From positions 424 through 41,629 of the forward strand of contig PLGM01000063.1 of NCBI GenBank assembly GCA_003139795.1: a stretch of 41,206 nucleotides of DNA, written 5' to 3'. A model generated the notes under the pieces. The model ran no database searches, was not told the origin of the DNA, and saw only the letters and a list, made by a program, of their open reading frames with translations. The DNA is from Acidobacteriaceae bacterium (GTDB lineage Bacteria; Acidobacteriota; Terriglobia; Terriglobales; Acidobacteriaceae). This document shows positions 25,060-33,188 of this stretch, piece by piece. The position numbers and the translations under genes were made by a program. Each line of letters starts with the position of its first letter. Position 1 is the stretch's first letter.

Positions 25060-25689
25060 ATGCAGATCACCGAGCAAGACGTCCTCGTAGTCATCGACGT
25101 ACAAAACGACTTCTGCCCCGGCGGCGCGCTGGCGGTTGCGGATGGGGATGCTGTGATCGATCCCATTCACCGCGTTGCGGCGAAGTTCGATCACATCGTA
25201 CTTACCCAGGACTGGCACCCGGCGGGGCACGCTTCTTTCGCCAGCGCCCATGCGGGGAAGCGGCCGTTCGAGCAAATCGAGCTGAGTTACGGGATGCAGA
25301 CTCTTTGGCCCGACCATTGCGTTCAGGGCAGCAAAGGCGCAGAGTTTCATCAGGCGCTGCACCTGCCGCGGGCGGAGCTGATCCTGCGCAAAGGTTTCAG
25401 GCCGCGGATCGATTCGTATTCGGCCTTTTTTGAGAATGATCGCGTCACGCCTACCGGGCTTGCCGGCTATTTGGATGAGCGGAACCTGAACCGTATCTTC
25501 CTGGCCGGGCTTGCCTATGACTTTTGCGTGGGCTACTCGGCGCTCGATGCGCGGCGTCTGGGCCTGTCAGCCGTGATTCTGCGCGACGCATGCCGGGCTA
25601 TCGACCTGAACGGTTCGGTCGCGAAAATCGAAGCTGAAGTTGATCGGGCCGGGGTCGTGCTGATCCAGAGCGCGGAAGTTTTCGACTGA
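25060..25689 (+). CDS. pncA: Nicotinamidase (PncA)
   Basis: A 209-residue isochorismatase-fold amidohydrolase that converts nicotinamide to nicotinate in NAD salvage. The catalytic triad is visible as D13 (VVIDVQNDFCPGGAL), K111 (LILRKGFRP) and C156 (LAGLAYDFCVGYSALDA). Metal ligands are D51 and H53 (TQDWHPAGHASF) and H86 (LWPDHCVQGS). Length and order of motifs match bacterial PncA. It is on the same strand as mrr but has its own spacing and no overlap with its neighbours. Confidence 0.95.
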   Translation: MQITEQDVLVVIDVQNDFCPGGALAVADGDAVIDPIHRVAAKFDHIVLTQDWHPAGHASFASAHAGKRPFEQIELSYGMQTLWPDHCVQGSKGAEFHQALHLPRAELILRKGFRPRIDSYSAFFENDRVTPTGLAGYLDERNLNRIFLAGLAYDFCVGYSALDARRLGLSAVILRDACRAIDLNGSVAKIEAEVDRAGVVLIQSAEVFD

Positions 25690-25750
25690 AGCTGCAATCG
25701 GCCCGGTAGAATCGCAGCAGGCTCGGCGGACTCGCTCCGCTCCCTCATCT

Positions 25751-26017
25751 ATGTCCCGCAACTTCTACATTCTGGCTGCCACGCTGGGGTTCTTCGCGCT
25801 GGTCTCGGCGGGGATGTCGCTGGTGCCTTCGAGCTTCCAGCCGGGACTGCCGGCCAACGGGTCGCTGTGGCGCACGGTGGCGATGTTCCTGCTGCTGTTT
25901 GGGCTGGCGGCGGCGCTGGTCGGCGTGATGAGCCACTTGTTTGAGCAGGTGGACCGGCGCAGCGAAGAGACCCGGCAGGCGGCCCGTCGCAGAAGAGGGG
26001 ACGGCCGGAAACCGTAA
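25751..26017 (+). CDS. Small two-helix membrane protein, hypothetical
   Basis: An 88-residue protein with membrane helices at about 5-25 (FYILAATLGFFALVSAGMSL) and 41-62 (TVAMFLLLFGLAAALVGVMS), and a strongly basic C-terminal tail (RRSEETRQAARRRRGDGRKP) expected in the cytoplasm. ATG 25751 has no strong ribosome site. It lies 61 bp after pncA and 61 bp before queD on the same strand. No family was recognised. Confidence 0.7.
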   Translation: MSRNFYILAATLGFFALVSAGMSLVPSSFQPGLPANGSLWRTVAMFLLLFGLAAALVGVMSHLFEQVDRRSEETRQAARRRRGDGRKP

Positions 26018-26078
26018 CGCTGCCTAAGCGCCTAGAATGGAACCAGGGACTCTTCCCCGCAGGATCGAGCAGACGCCG

Positions 26079-26456
26079 ATGTATGAAGTCACCGTGGAGG
26101 CCGGTTTTTCTTCCGGCCACTACCTTCGCAACTACAAGGGCAAGTGCGAAAACCCGCACGGGCACAACTATAAAGTTCAGGTCACTCTTGCCGGGGCCGC
26201 GCTGGACGAGGCCGGCCTGTTGCTGGACTTCAAACTGCTCAAGCAGGTCCTGCGCCCGGTGATCGAGCGCATCGACCACCAGATGCTCAATGACCTGGAG
26301 CCCTTCACGGTGCTGAACCCTTCGGCCGAGAATCTGGCCAAGTATTTCTACGACCAGACCAGCGAGCAACTCGCCGGCATGACCCAGGGCCGGGTACGCG
26401 TGAAGGACTGCACCATCTGGGAGACGGACACGACGACGGCTACTTACTACGAATAG
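26079..26456 (+). CDS. queD: 6-carboxytetrahydropterin synthase QueD
   Basis: A 125-residue enzyme of the QueD/PTPS family that makes 6-carboxytetrahydropterin, the second step to preQ0 and queuosine. ATG 26079 begins MYEVTVEAGFSSGHYLRNYK. Zinc ligands are H in SSGHYL and HGHNY, and the catalytic Cys is in KGKCENPHGHNYKVQV. Also LLLDFKLLKQVLRPVIERID and NPSAENLAKYFYDQTSEQL. The frame is open to 26037, but the later start matches the family. The 3' ends of queD and the convergent antitoxin gene overlap by 17 bp. Confidence 0.93.
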   Translation: MYEVTVEAGFSSGHYLRNYKGKCENPHGHNYKVQVTLAGAALDEAGLLLDFKLLKQVLRPVIERIDHQMLNDLEPFTVLNPSAENLAKYFYDQTSEQLAGMTQGRVRVKDCTIWETDTTTATYYE

Positions 26457-26748
26457 CGCGGGGTTTGCTCTTCCCGGCTGCTTCGCGTCGCTTCCAGGAC
26501 CTGGGCAATTCATCGCCGGGCATGGGAGGATTGCCAGCGCCGGCTTTGTTCAGAATCTCTATTGCGCGGGCGACATCGGCGCCTCGCGTATACCGTTGAA
26601 AGAACTCCAGCGTGCGAGTGACGGCAAGCTTTTCAGCCACGGCGACATTGATGAGTTGATTGAGCGCCACCCCCTCTGACTTGGCCAATGCTCTAGCCTC
26701 CTCCATGAGCGTGGGCTGGAGCCGCAATGCAAAATTACTCGTCTTCAT
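26440..26748 (-). CDS. Ribbon-helix-helix / HicB-like antitoxin
   Basis: A 102-residue protein: MKTSNFALRLQPTLMEEARA and LAKSEGVALNQLINVAVAEK form the strand-helix-helix DNA-binding core of RHH antitoxins (FALRLQ.TL...A..LA..EGV.LNQLIN.AVAEK). A linker follows (RGADVARAIEILNKAGAGNP), then a basic tail. Its ATG overlaps the stop of the upstream PIN-domain gene by 4 bp (ATGA, 26745-26748). The order is toxin first, as is usual for this PIN/RHH pair type. Confidence 0.85.
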   Translation of the reverse strand: MKTSNFALRLQPTLMEEARALAKSEGVALNQLINVAVAEKLAVTRTLEFFQRYTRGADVARAIEILNKAGAGNPPMPGDELPRSWKRREAAGKSKPRAIRSK

Positions 26749-27167
26749 TGGCGTCTAATCCTTTCCAGGGCTTCGCCTGGGCGCAAAGCCGCAATGCCAA
26801 ACCGCCTTGCTGCAATCAGAAAATCTCGCGTGTTGAGAGTAACGATCATCTCGGCCTTTCCATGGTATGCAGCCTCCAATACGAACTCGTCATCAGGGTC
26901 CACCAATTGTGGCCGCAATCGGTGAGAAATATGCACAGGCTCACCCATCCGGCAAAACGCTCTTACAATGTCAACATTCGCTTGCGCATCGAGGGATCCA
27001 GCCAAATGTTCAGGCCGGGTTAGAACCGCTTCGTATTCCAGCACCAGCGGTACCGAGACGAGCGGCCTCAACTCCCCATCCAAAACCATCCTCAGAAGCT
27101 CACGCGATGCACCCTTGGCGCTTCGAACTGCTGCCACGAGGACGGACGTGTCGAAGACCGCTCGCAT
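26745..27167 (-). CDS. PIN-domain toxin (COG1569 type)
   Basis: A 140-residue PIN ribonuclease from ATG 27167 (MRAVFDTSVLVAAVRS with D6). Further acidic residues of the active site are in VLEYEAVLTRPEHL, LVDPDDEFVLEAAYHG and VTLNTRDFL. Proteins of this group are putative toxins that cut RNA. A frame-extending ATG at 27179 adds four residues. It is coupled with the downstream RHH antitoxin. The module seems intact, and all predicted acidic residues are present. Confidence 0.88.
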   Translation of the reverse strand: MRAVFDTSVLVAAVRSAKGASRELLRMVLDGELRPLVSVPLVLEYEAVLTRPEHLAGSLDAQANVDIVRAFCRMGEPVHISHRLRPQLVDPDDEFVLEAAYHGKAEMIVTLNTRDFLIAARRFGIAALRPGEALERIRRQ

Positions 27168-27243
27168 AGAGAGGATCATATCACATGCAATATCATAGGG
27201 AGGCGATGCCGAACTACGGCTGGTCTCGCGGCGGCTAGAGCGT

Positions 27244-27894
27244 CTAGTTCATCTGGCTGGATTTGGATTTGAGGTACTTGTCGAAGGGAATCTCGAAGTA
27301 GAAAAGCTCGCTGCCGTCCGCGTTGCGCAGTTTGTGCAGGTGGAGCTTGGCGCCGCGCAGCGGGTGATCGAGCTGGGAGACGTCGTAAAACAGGAATCCG
27401 GCGCGAGTGGTGTGCGGCTCAACCACCAGGGCCTGGTACTCGAAGGTATCGAAGTCCTGCTCGATCGCTTGATTGCTGGCCTTGGGCTTCGTTTTGATGG
27501 AGGGTATTGGACCGGGCATGGGAATTTTGGAGCCCTGGCGTTCCTTTCGCGTCATCAGCCGCTCCACGTCCTCCGGCTCGGCGGCCTGAATCTTGTCGCC
27601 CGCGGCGGTGAGGAAAAGGATCCGCGCGTCGCGCAGGGAGATGGGCCGATCGCCGTTGTTGGTCACGATCAGGCGGACCGGCATCACGCCGTGGCTGAGA
27701 TAGTCCACTTTGAAGATCGACTCTTTTTCCTTCGTGTCGTAGGGTTCGGCGGCGATGGCCACCTTTTCGTCGTCATGCACCTCGACCGCGGCAAAGGTCG
27801 TAGCCGGCTGTACAGGGGGCGGGGTGTGATCGCTGGCCACGGCCGGCAGCGCCAGCCAGAGCAAGAACGGCGGAATTGCCCGCAAGGTCCTCAT
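27244..27894 (-). CDS. Secreted protein of unknown function
   Basis: A 216-residue protein from ATG 27894 (MRTLRAIPPFLLWLALPAVA-SDHTPPP) with a signal peptide. It has an immunoglobulin-like feel with short strands: SIFKVDYLSHGVMPVRLIVT, NNGDRPISLRDARILFLTAA, EYQALVVEPHTTRAGFLFYD and RGAKLHLHKLRNADGSELFY. This strand pattern is common in acidobacterial proteins of unknown role. The gene is divergent from waaA, with about 56 bp between starts, so the two may share a promoter region. Confidence 0.75.
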   Translation of the reverse strand: MRTLRAIPPFLLWLALPAVASDHTPPPVQPATTFAAVEVHDDEKVAIAAEPYDTKEKESIFKVDYLSHGVMPVRLIVTNNGDRPISLRDARILFLTAAGDKIQAAEPEDVERLMTRKERQGSKIPMPGPIPSIKTKPKASNQAIEQDFDTFEYQALVVEPHTTRAGFLFYDVSQLDHPLRGAKLHLHKLRNADGSELFYFEIPFDKYLKSKSSQMN

Positions 27895-27950
27895 CGTGCT
27901 CGACTGTATCATTTGAGGGTTAGACCGGGGGAAGGCAGATTCCGTTACGC

Positions 27951-29309
27951 ATGATTCTCTTTTTCTACAACCTGGCGTTGCTGACGGCCCTGGTGGTGGG
28001 AGCGCCGTGGTGGCTGTGGCGCATGGCTACTACGCAAAAATACCGCGAGGGGCTGATGGAACGTCTGGGCCGGGTTCGACCTGGGTGGGTGCGGCCTGGC
28101 CGCCGTGGCCGGTTCAAGGGCCAGAGCCCCGGCGGCGCAGCGGACGACCGGCCTTTAATCTGGGTTCACGCGGTCTCGGTGGGCGAGGTGCTGGCCGTGA
28201 GCCGGCTGGTCAAGACGCTGGACGCCGCGCTGCCGGACTTCTTTATCGCCATCTCCACCACCACCCGCACCGGACAGGAGCTGGCTCGCGAGCGATTCGG
28301 AGCCAACCGGGTTTTCTATTGCCCGTTGGACCTTCCCTGGGCGGTGCAGGGGTATTTGAAAGCTCTTCAGCCGCGGCTGCTGGTTCTTGCGGAAACGGAG
28401 TTTTGGCCCAACCTGCTCAGCGGCTGCTTTCGCCGGGGAATTCCCGTGGCCGTGGTGAATGCCCGCATCTCCGACCGCTCCTGGCCGCGCTACCGGCGGC
28501 TTCGCTGGCTGTGGAGGCCCTTTTTGGAGCGGCTGGACCGGGTGCTGGCCCAGAGCGAGACCGATGCCGAACGGCTAAAGGCCATCGGCTGCCGGCCGGA
28601 GCGGACATCGGTTGCCGGCAACCTGAAATTCGACGTGCGGGCAGCAGAGGAAACGGAGGCGGCCCGGGTTTTGAAGGCGCTGGCTCCCGATCTGCGCCTG
28701 ATTGTGGCGGGCAGTACGCTGGAGGGCGAAGAAGCCGCACTCGTGGAGGCCTGGCCGAGGCTGCTCGAAGCCGATCCGCAGCTTGTCCTGGTGCTTGCGC
28801 CCCGGCATCCAGAGCGATTTGGCGGGGTGGCAGCGCTGCTCGACAAGTCCGGCGTTGCGTGGGTCAAACGGTCCGACTGGCGCTCGCAGCTCGCCGGGTC
28901 GCTCAAGCCGCTGGAGCCCGGCGAGATCGTGCTGCTGGACACCATCGGCGAGCTGGCGTCGGTTTATTCGCTGGCGGCAGTGGCATTTGTGGGAGGCAGC
29001 GTGGTTCCTGGCGGAGGACACAATCCGCTGGAGCCGGCGCAGTTCGGCGTTCCCATCGTGATGGGCCCGAACTACGCCAACTTCCGGGCCATTACCGACG
29101 ACCTGCGGTCACACAACGCGGTCCGTATCGCGCCCAAAGAAGATTTGGCCGGGACTCTGATCGAAATGCTGCTGGACCGGAGCGCAGCCGCGGCGATGGG
29201 CGAACGGGCCAAGCAGGTCTTCGACCAGCAGGCCGGAGCGACCGGGCGCTGCGTGGACGCGCTGCGGGAGTTGCTATCTCCCGAGACCTTGAGGGAGCGT
29301 CCGTCATGA
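27951..29309 (+). CDS. waaA: 3-deoxy-D-manno-octulosonic acid (Kdo) transferase
   Basis: A 452-residue GT30 enzyme that adds Kdo to lipid A precursor at the inner membrane. It has an N-terminal membrane anchor (MILFFYNLALLTALVVGAPW), then PLIWVHAVSVGEVLAVSRLV, ISTTTRTGQELARERFGANR, VLAETEFWPNLLSGCFRRGI with the catalytic Glu, NARISDRSWPRYRRL, GGSVVPGGGHNPLEPAQFGV and the C-terminal DQQAGATGRCVD. Residues 40-62 (Gly/Arg/Pro-rich) look like a small extra insertion before the first domain. It starts a cluster in which the stop overlaps the lpxK start (ATGA, 29306-29309). Confidence 0.95.
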   Translation: MILFFYNLALLTALVVGAPWWLWRMATTQKYREGLMERLGRVRPGWVRPGRRGRFKGQSPGGAADDRPLIWVHAVSVGEVLAVSRLVKTLDAALPDFFIAISTTTRTGQELARERFGANRVFYCPLDLPWAVQGYLKALQPRLLVLAETEFWPNLLSGCFRRGIPVAVVNARISDRSWPRYRRLRWLWRPFLERLDRVLAQSETDAERLKAIGCRPERTSVAGNLKFDVRAAEETEAARVLKALAPDLRLIVAGSTLEGEEAALVEAWPRLLEADPQLVLVLAPRHPERFGGVAALLDKSGVAWVKRSDWRSQLAGSLKPLEPGEIVLLDTIGELASVYSLAAVAFVGGSVVPGGGHNPLEPAQFGVPIVMGPNYANFRAITDDLRSHNAVRIAPKEDLAGTLIEMLLDRSAAAAMGERAKQVFDQQAGATGRCVDALRELLSPETLRERPS

Positions 29310-30331
29310 GAAACTCCACTGGCTTGCGCAAGCTGCTGTTGCCGCTGGTTCCGGCCTACCGGCTGGCGCTCTGGCTGCGCGAATTGCGGCTGGGAACAAG
29401 GTTGGAGCCGGTGCGGCGGTTGCGTTTCCCGGTGGTCAGCATCGGCAACCTCTCCACCGGCGGCGCGGGCAAGACGCCCCTCGCCATCGCACTGGCCAAG
29501 GCGCTCGCACAGCGCGGCTTTCAAGTGGATGTGCTCTCCAGAGGCTACGGGCGTCGAGGGCAGCTCCCCGTCCGCGTGGCCCCGGACGGGACCGCGGAGG
29601 AGTTCGGCGATGAACCGCTTCTGATCGCGCGCGAGGCCGGCGTTCCGGTCTACGTGGCCGGGCAACGCTACGAGGCCGGGCTTTTGGCCGAGGGCGACGC
29701 GCAGCAGACCGCCGGGAAAGATCACCGGCCCCGCGTTCACCTGCTCGACGACGGCTTTCAGCATCGCCAACTGGCGCGCGATGTGGACATTCTGCTGATG
29801 AACCGGCAGGACTGGCAGGATGGCCTGCTCCCGGCCGGCAATCTTCGCGAGCCGCTGCGAGCCGCCCGGCGGGCAACAGTGATCGCGATTCCAGCCGACG
29901 ACCTGGAGTTAGAGGCGGAACTGAAGGCCTGGGGTTGGGAGGGTTCGGTCTGGCGCCTGCACCGCAGAATGGAGGTTCCAGCCATCGATGGCTCCGTGGC
30001 TGCCTTTTGCGGCATCGCCCGCCCGGAGCAGTTCTTTGCCGGCCTTGAAGCCGCCGGCCTGCATCTCGCCGCCCCTATCGCATTCCCCGACCACCAGCGC
30101 TATGCTGCAGGCGACCTCGACCGCCTGGTATCCTCAGCCCGCTCCAGCGGAGCCACAGCTCTGATAACCACCGAAAAGGATCTGGTCCGGCTGGGCAAGC
30201 TCTCTGCCGCCTTCCCGGAATCCCTGCCACTCCTTACCGCCTGTTTGCGCATCGAGATCGAGCACGAGCGCGAAGCCATCGAATGGCTGGTGGGCCGGCT
30301 GAAGCCCGCTCCAGCGCGCCGGCCCCTGTGA
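29306..30331 (+). CDS. lpxK: Tetraacyldisaccharide 4'-kinase LpxK
   Basis: A 341-residue enzyme that phosphorylates the lipid A precursor at the 4' position. The P-loop is NLSTGGAGKTPLAIALAKAL (about residues 48-67), with VLSRGYGRRG, FGDEPLLIAREAGVPVYVAG, HLLDDGFQHRQLARDVDILL (the LpxK DDGFQH motif) and LLPAGNLREPL following. An N-terminal hydrophobic helix is partly present (LLLPLVPAYRLALWL). ATG 29306 overlaps the waaA stop. The open frame upstream of it (from 28007) is a shadow of waaA. Confidence 0.95.
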   Translation: MRNSTGLRKLLLPLVPAYRLALWLRELRLGTRLEPVRRLRFPVVSIGNLSTGGAGKTPLAIALAKALAQRGFQVDVLSRGYGRRGQLPVRVAPDGTAEEFGDEPLLIAREAGVPVYVAGQRYEAGLLAEGDAQQTAGKDHRPRVHLLDDGFQHRQLARDVDILLMNRQDWQDGLLPAGNLREPLRAARRATVIAIPADDLELEAELKAWGWEGSVWRLHRRMEVPAIDGSVAAFCGIARPEQFFAGLEAAGLHLAAPIAFPDHQRYAAGDLDRLVSSARSSGATALITTEKDLVRLGKLSAAFPESLPLLTACLRIEIEHEREAIEWLVGRLKPAPARRPL

Positions 30332-30343
30332 GAAAATCAGAGT

Positions 30344-31495
30344 TTGCACACGCAGTCCCAGTTTCGCTTGCTCGTGGTCCGGCTGGGCGCCATGGGCGAT
30401 ATTCTGCACGCGTTGCCGGCAGTGACGGCGCTGCGGCAGGCCCATCCGGGATGGGTGATCGACTGGGCGGTGGAACCGCGCTGGCGCGCGCTGCTGGCGG
30501 CAGAGGACAGTATTGGCCGCGTCACATCGCAACCGTTAGTGGACCGGATTCTCTTTGCGCCCACCAGGGAGTGGCGAAAAGCGCCGCTGAGCCAAAAAAC
30601 TCTTCATGAAATCAAAGCTTTGCGGCAGGCGCTGCGGGCCGGGGAATACGACGCGGTACTGGATCTGCAAGGAGCGGTGCGGTCGGCGGTGGTGGGGCGG
30701 ATGGCGGGCTGTCGGCGGCTGATCGGCGAGGCGGAACCGCGGGAGCGGATCGCGCGCTGGCTGTTTACCGAGCGGGTGGCGACCCGCGGCGCGCATGTGA
30801 TCGAGCAGGACGTGGAGCTGGCCTCGGCCGTGGCCGGCGACGATCTGGCGCCCGTAACGCCCTGGCTGCCCGTGGACCAGGCCGCCGAGGCGTGGGCCGA
30901 CCAGATTCTGCCTCGCGACGCGAGCCAGCCGGGGTCCCCACGGACAGGTCCAGGTCCGTGGGGTGGAGAGCCGGGGTCCCCACGGACAGGTCCAGGTCCG
31001 TGGGGCGGAAGCCAGGCCGCCGTGCTCATCAACCCCGGCGCAGGGTGGGGCGCCAAGCGCTGGCCTATAGAGCGGTATGCGGCCGTCGCCCAGGGGCTTA
31101 TCGACCGTGGTTTGCACGTGCTGGTCAACGCCGGTCCAGGCGAGGAGCCGCTCGGGGAAGTGATTTCCCATGCGACCGGCGGCGCGGCTACTTCGCTCAC
31201 CTGCACCCTGGAGCAGCTGATTGCCCTCACCCGCCGAGTTGCCCTCGTTATCGCGGGGGATACCGGTCCGCTGCATCTGGCCTGCGCCCTGAGCCGGCCG
31301 GTGGTCGGCATCTATGGCCCCACAGACCCCAGCCGCAACGGCCCCTTTGGAACCAGATTCAGAGTGCTGCGCAGCCCGGAGAGCCGCCGCGACCACGCTC
31401 GCAACGCAGCGCCGGAGGCCGGTCTGTTGACCATCTCGCCGGAGGACGTGCTGCAGGCCGCCGACGAACTGCTCGCGCAGGAGAGCGCCCGATGA
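30344..31495 (+). CDS. GT9 heptosyltransferase-like protein with in-frame repeat insertion
   Basis: A 383-residue glycosyltransferase family 9 protein (heptosyltransferase type) of the lipopolysaccharide core. The N-terminal domain has FRLLVVRLGAMGDILHALPA, EYDAVLDLQGAVRSAVVGRM and the C-terminal ADP-sugar domain has INPGAGWGAKRWPIERYAAV, VIAGDTGPLHLACALSRPVV and IYGPTDPSRNGPFG. The start codon is TTG 30344. Between the two domains, residues 196-223 (PGSPRTGPGPWGG twice) are encoded by two palindromic repeats. The rest of the protein is uninterrupted, so the insert apparently sits in the interdomain linker. The stop overlaps the next ATG by 4 bp. Confidence 0.92.
   Translation: MHTQSQFRLLVVRLGAMGDILHALPAVTALRQAHPGWVIDWAVEPRWRALLAAEDSIGRVTSQPLVDRILFAPTREWRKAPLSQKTLHEIKALRQALRAGEYDAVLDLQGAVRSAVVGRMAGCRRLIGEAEPRERIARWLFTERVATRGAHVIEQDVELASAVAGDDLAPVTPWLPVDQAAEAWADQILPRDASQPGSPRTGPGPWGGEPGSPRTGPGPWGGSQAAVLINPGAGWGAKRWPIERYAAVAQGLIDRGLHVLVNAGPGEEPLGEVISHATGGAATSLTCTLEQLIALTRRVALVIAGDTGPLHLACALSRPVVGIYGPTDPSRNGPFGTRFRVLRSPESRRDHARNAAPEAGLLTISPEDVLQAADELLAQESAR
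30927..31008 (+). repeat. Two tandem copies of a palindromic element inside the GT9 gene
   Basis: Period 42 bp (14 codons). Copy 1: arms CCCCACGGAC (30936-30945) and GTCCGTGGGG (30954-30963) with loop AGGTCCAG. Copy 2: arms 30978-30987 and 30996-31005, identical. Each copy starts with GCCGGGGT and encodes (E/Q)PGSPRTGPGPWGG. Because the unit is a multiple of three, the frame is kept. It is the same element as at 10009-10046. Confidence 0.85.
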
Positions 31496-32127
31496 CCCAG
31501 CCCACCAATCCGCAAACCAATCCGCCCCAAGAGGATTGGATAGCCCGCTGGCAGCGTTTGGCCCGCCGCATCCGTGTGCCGTTGGGCTTTCTTACCGCCG
31601 GCCTTTACCTTTTCGAGCTGGGTCGGCGCGCCCCGGTGCCCGCCGCCGTGGCCTGGAGCCTGGCACTGGTTGTGCCCGGCCTCTGGTTGCGGGGCTACGC
31701 TGCCGGTTATGTGAAAAAGAATCGTGAGCTGACCGTGACCGGTCCTTACGCGTACACCCGCAACCCGCTTTACCTGGGATCGATGCTGATTGCCGCCGGC
31801 TTTGCGCTGGCACTGCTCAGTTGGCCGGTGGCGCTGGTGCTGGCGGGCGGGTTTGGGGTGATTTACGTCCCCGTTATCGCCTCCGAGGAACGCTTTTTGC
31901 GCGCCACATTTCCCGGATTCGATGCGTATTGCCGCCGCGTGCCCCGATTGATTCCGCGTTTGACACCGGCCAGCCAACCCGGCGGCCAAAGCGGGACCGG
32001 CGGCTTCTCCCTCTCGCTCTATCTCAAGCACCGCGAGTACAATGCAGGTATAGGGGCCGCTCTGCTGTATCTCAGCCTGCTCTTCCTGCGGCCGGCTTTC
32101 AGCGCACTCGTGCATGGGCTGCGGTGA
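31492..32127 (+). CDS. Isoprenylcysteine carboxyl methyltransferase-like membrane protein
   Basis: A 211-residue integral membrane protein from ATG 31492, overlapping the GT9 stop (ATGA). Membrane helices are visible around residues 30-45, 50-70, 97-125 and 185-205. The ICMT/PEMT signature is VTGPYAYTRNPLYLGSMLIA followed by SEERFLRATFPGFDAYCRRV and PRLIPRL. Enzymes of this fold transfer methyl groups to lipids or to other membrane substrates, and the substrate here is unknown. The open frame back to 30892 is a shadow of the GT9 gene. Confidence 0.88.
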   Translation: MTQPTNPQTNPPQEDWIARWQRLARRIRVPLGFLTAGLYLFELGRRAPVPAAVAWSLALVVPGLWLRGYAAGYVKKNRELTVTGPYAYTRNPLYLGSMLIAAGFALALLSWPVALVLAGGFGVIYVPVIASEERFLRATFPGFDAYCRRVPRLIPRLTPASQPGGQSGTGGFSLSLYLKHREYNAGIGAALLYLSLLFLRPAFSALVHGLR

Positions 32128-32176
32128 GCGCTCCGCGCGCCAAAATAGTCAATCTATCAAGGAGTCCTGCCTGACG

Positions 32177-32947
32177 GTGAAGACGCGCACAACCGCAGCA
32201 ATCGTTTTTTGTGCTCTTGCACTGGTCGCCGGGTCTCACGCCCAGCAGGCGGCCCCGCTCGCCCCGCCGCGCGCGGGCTTCAGTTTTCCGCAAAAGCAGA
32301 CTCTGATCTATACCGTCGACTGGCGGGTTTTTCCCGCCGGGACCGCCGTTCTGCACTTTGAGGCAACGGGCGATCAGGAGCGCCTCACCGCAAACGCCGA
32401 CACCATTGGCGCCATTAACCTGCTCTTCCATGTGGGAGACCGTTTCCAGTCCACCTTCGACCGCGAAAAAGGCTGCACCTACGAGTTCGACAAGCAGACC
32501 GTCGAGGGCCGCCGTCAGGTGAATTCCACGCTCCGGCTGGACTATGCCCAGGGGAAATCCATCCTGGATGAGAAGAACCTGGTCACCGGGCAAACCAAGC
32601 ATGTGGAGGCGCCCGTGCAAGCCTGCCTCACCGACCTGCTGACCGGAGTGTATTACGCCTCGTCGCAGCCCATGGAAGTGGGCAAGACCTTTGTCATCCC
32701 GGTGGTGGACGCCCTGCATACCGTGCCGGTGACCATGAAGGTGGAAGGCCACGAAGAGATCAAGACCACGCTGGGCGCCTTCAAGACCCTGCGCGTGCAG
32801 CCCACGGCCGACGCGGGCGTGGTAAAGAATCGCGGCAACATCTGGATCTGGTATACCGACGACGAGCGCCACCTCCCGGTGCAGATGCGGGCGCGGCTGT
32901 TCTGGGGCACCATCACCTTCCGCCTCACCGCCAACGAAAACAAATAG
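32177..32947 (+). CDS. DUF3108 family secreted protein
   Basis: A 256-residue protein from GTG 32177 with a signal peptide (MKTRTTAAIVFCALALVAGS-HAQQ). DUF3108 features: LIYTVDWRVFPAGTAVLHFE, GDRFQSTFDREKGCTYEFD, TCDLL-like CLTDLLTGVYYASSQP, FKTLRVQPTADAGVV and RGNIWIWYTDDERHLPVQMR. Start choice is open: AAGGAG (32159-32164) is spaced 6 nt from a CTG at 32171 but 12 nt from GTG. It follows the ICMT-like gene by about 50 bp, so it may belong to the envelope operon. The family is periplasmic and its role is unsettled. Confidence 0.85.
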   Translation: MKTRTTAAIVFCALALVAGSHAQQAAPLAPPRAGFSFPQKQTLIYTVDWRVFPAGTAVLHFEATGDQERLTANADTIGAINLLFHVGDRFQSTFDREKGCTYEFDKQTVEGRRQVNSTLRLDYAQGKSILDEKNLVTGQTKHVEAPVQACLTDLLTGVYYASSQPMEVGKTFVIPVVDALHTVPVTMKVEGHEEIKTTLGAFKTLRVQPTADAGVVKNRGNIWIWYTDDERHLPVQMRARLFWGTITFRLTANENK

Positions 32948-32982
32948 GTTTACCCATACGCTCTCCATTGCCCCACCTGGCT

Positions 32983-33041
32983 GGGTGCCCCACCTTCGCC
33001 ACGTGTCGCCGCGGCGACTTCTTTGTGGCTAAGGTGGGATA
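32983..33041. repeat. Dispersed hairpin repeat (GGGTGCCCCACCTT type), copy 1
   Basis: GGGTGCCCCACCTTCGC (32983-32999) and GGCTAAGGTGGGATA (33027-33041) form the outer stem CCCACCTT/AAGGTGGG. The centre has the perfect palindrome GTCGCCGCGGCGAC (33004-33017). An inverted copy lies at 40181-40228. It is intergenic, between DUF3108 and the S9 peptidase. It may serve as a terminator-like structure or be a REP-like element. Confidence 0.75.
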
Positions 33042-33188
33042 GATCCATCTATCTACAGTTCTTTATTGCATTTATGTCTTATTGTTCTTTACAAACCGAC
33101 ACCCCCAACCACCCCATATATCCGTCCCGGTGTAAACTTCTCCTTCGCGCGGAAGCCGGCCTTCCATGCCGCGAAAGGGAAAACCCTC

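Noticed and set aside
28007..29305. Upstream extension of the lpxK frame through waaA
   Set aside because: It is only absence of stops in a shifted frame of waaA. The lpxK ATG at 29306 with the ATGA overlap is the real start.
30892..31491. Upstream extension of the ICMT-like frame through the GT9 gene
   Set aside because: A shadow frame rich in R, G and P. The ATG at 31492 overlaps the GT9 stop and begins the membrane protein.
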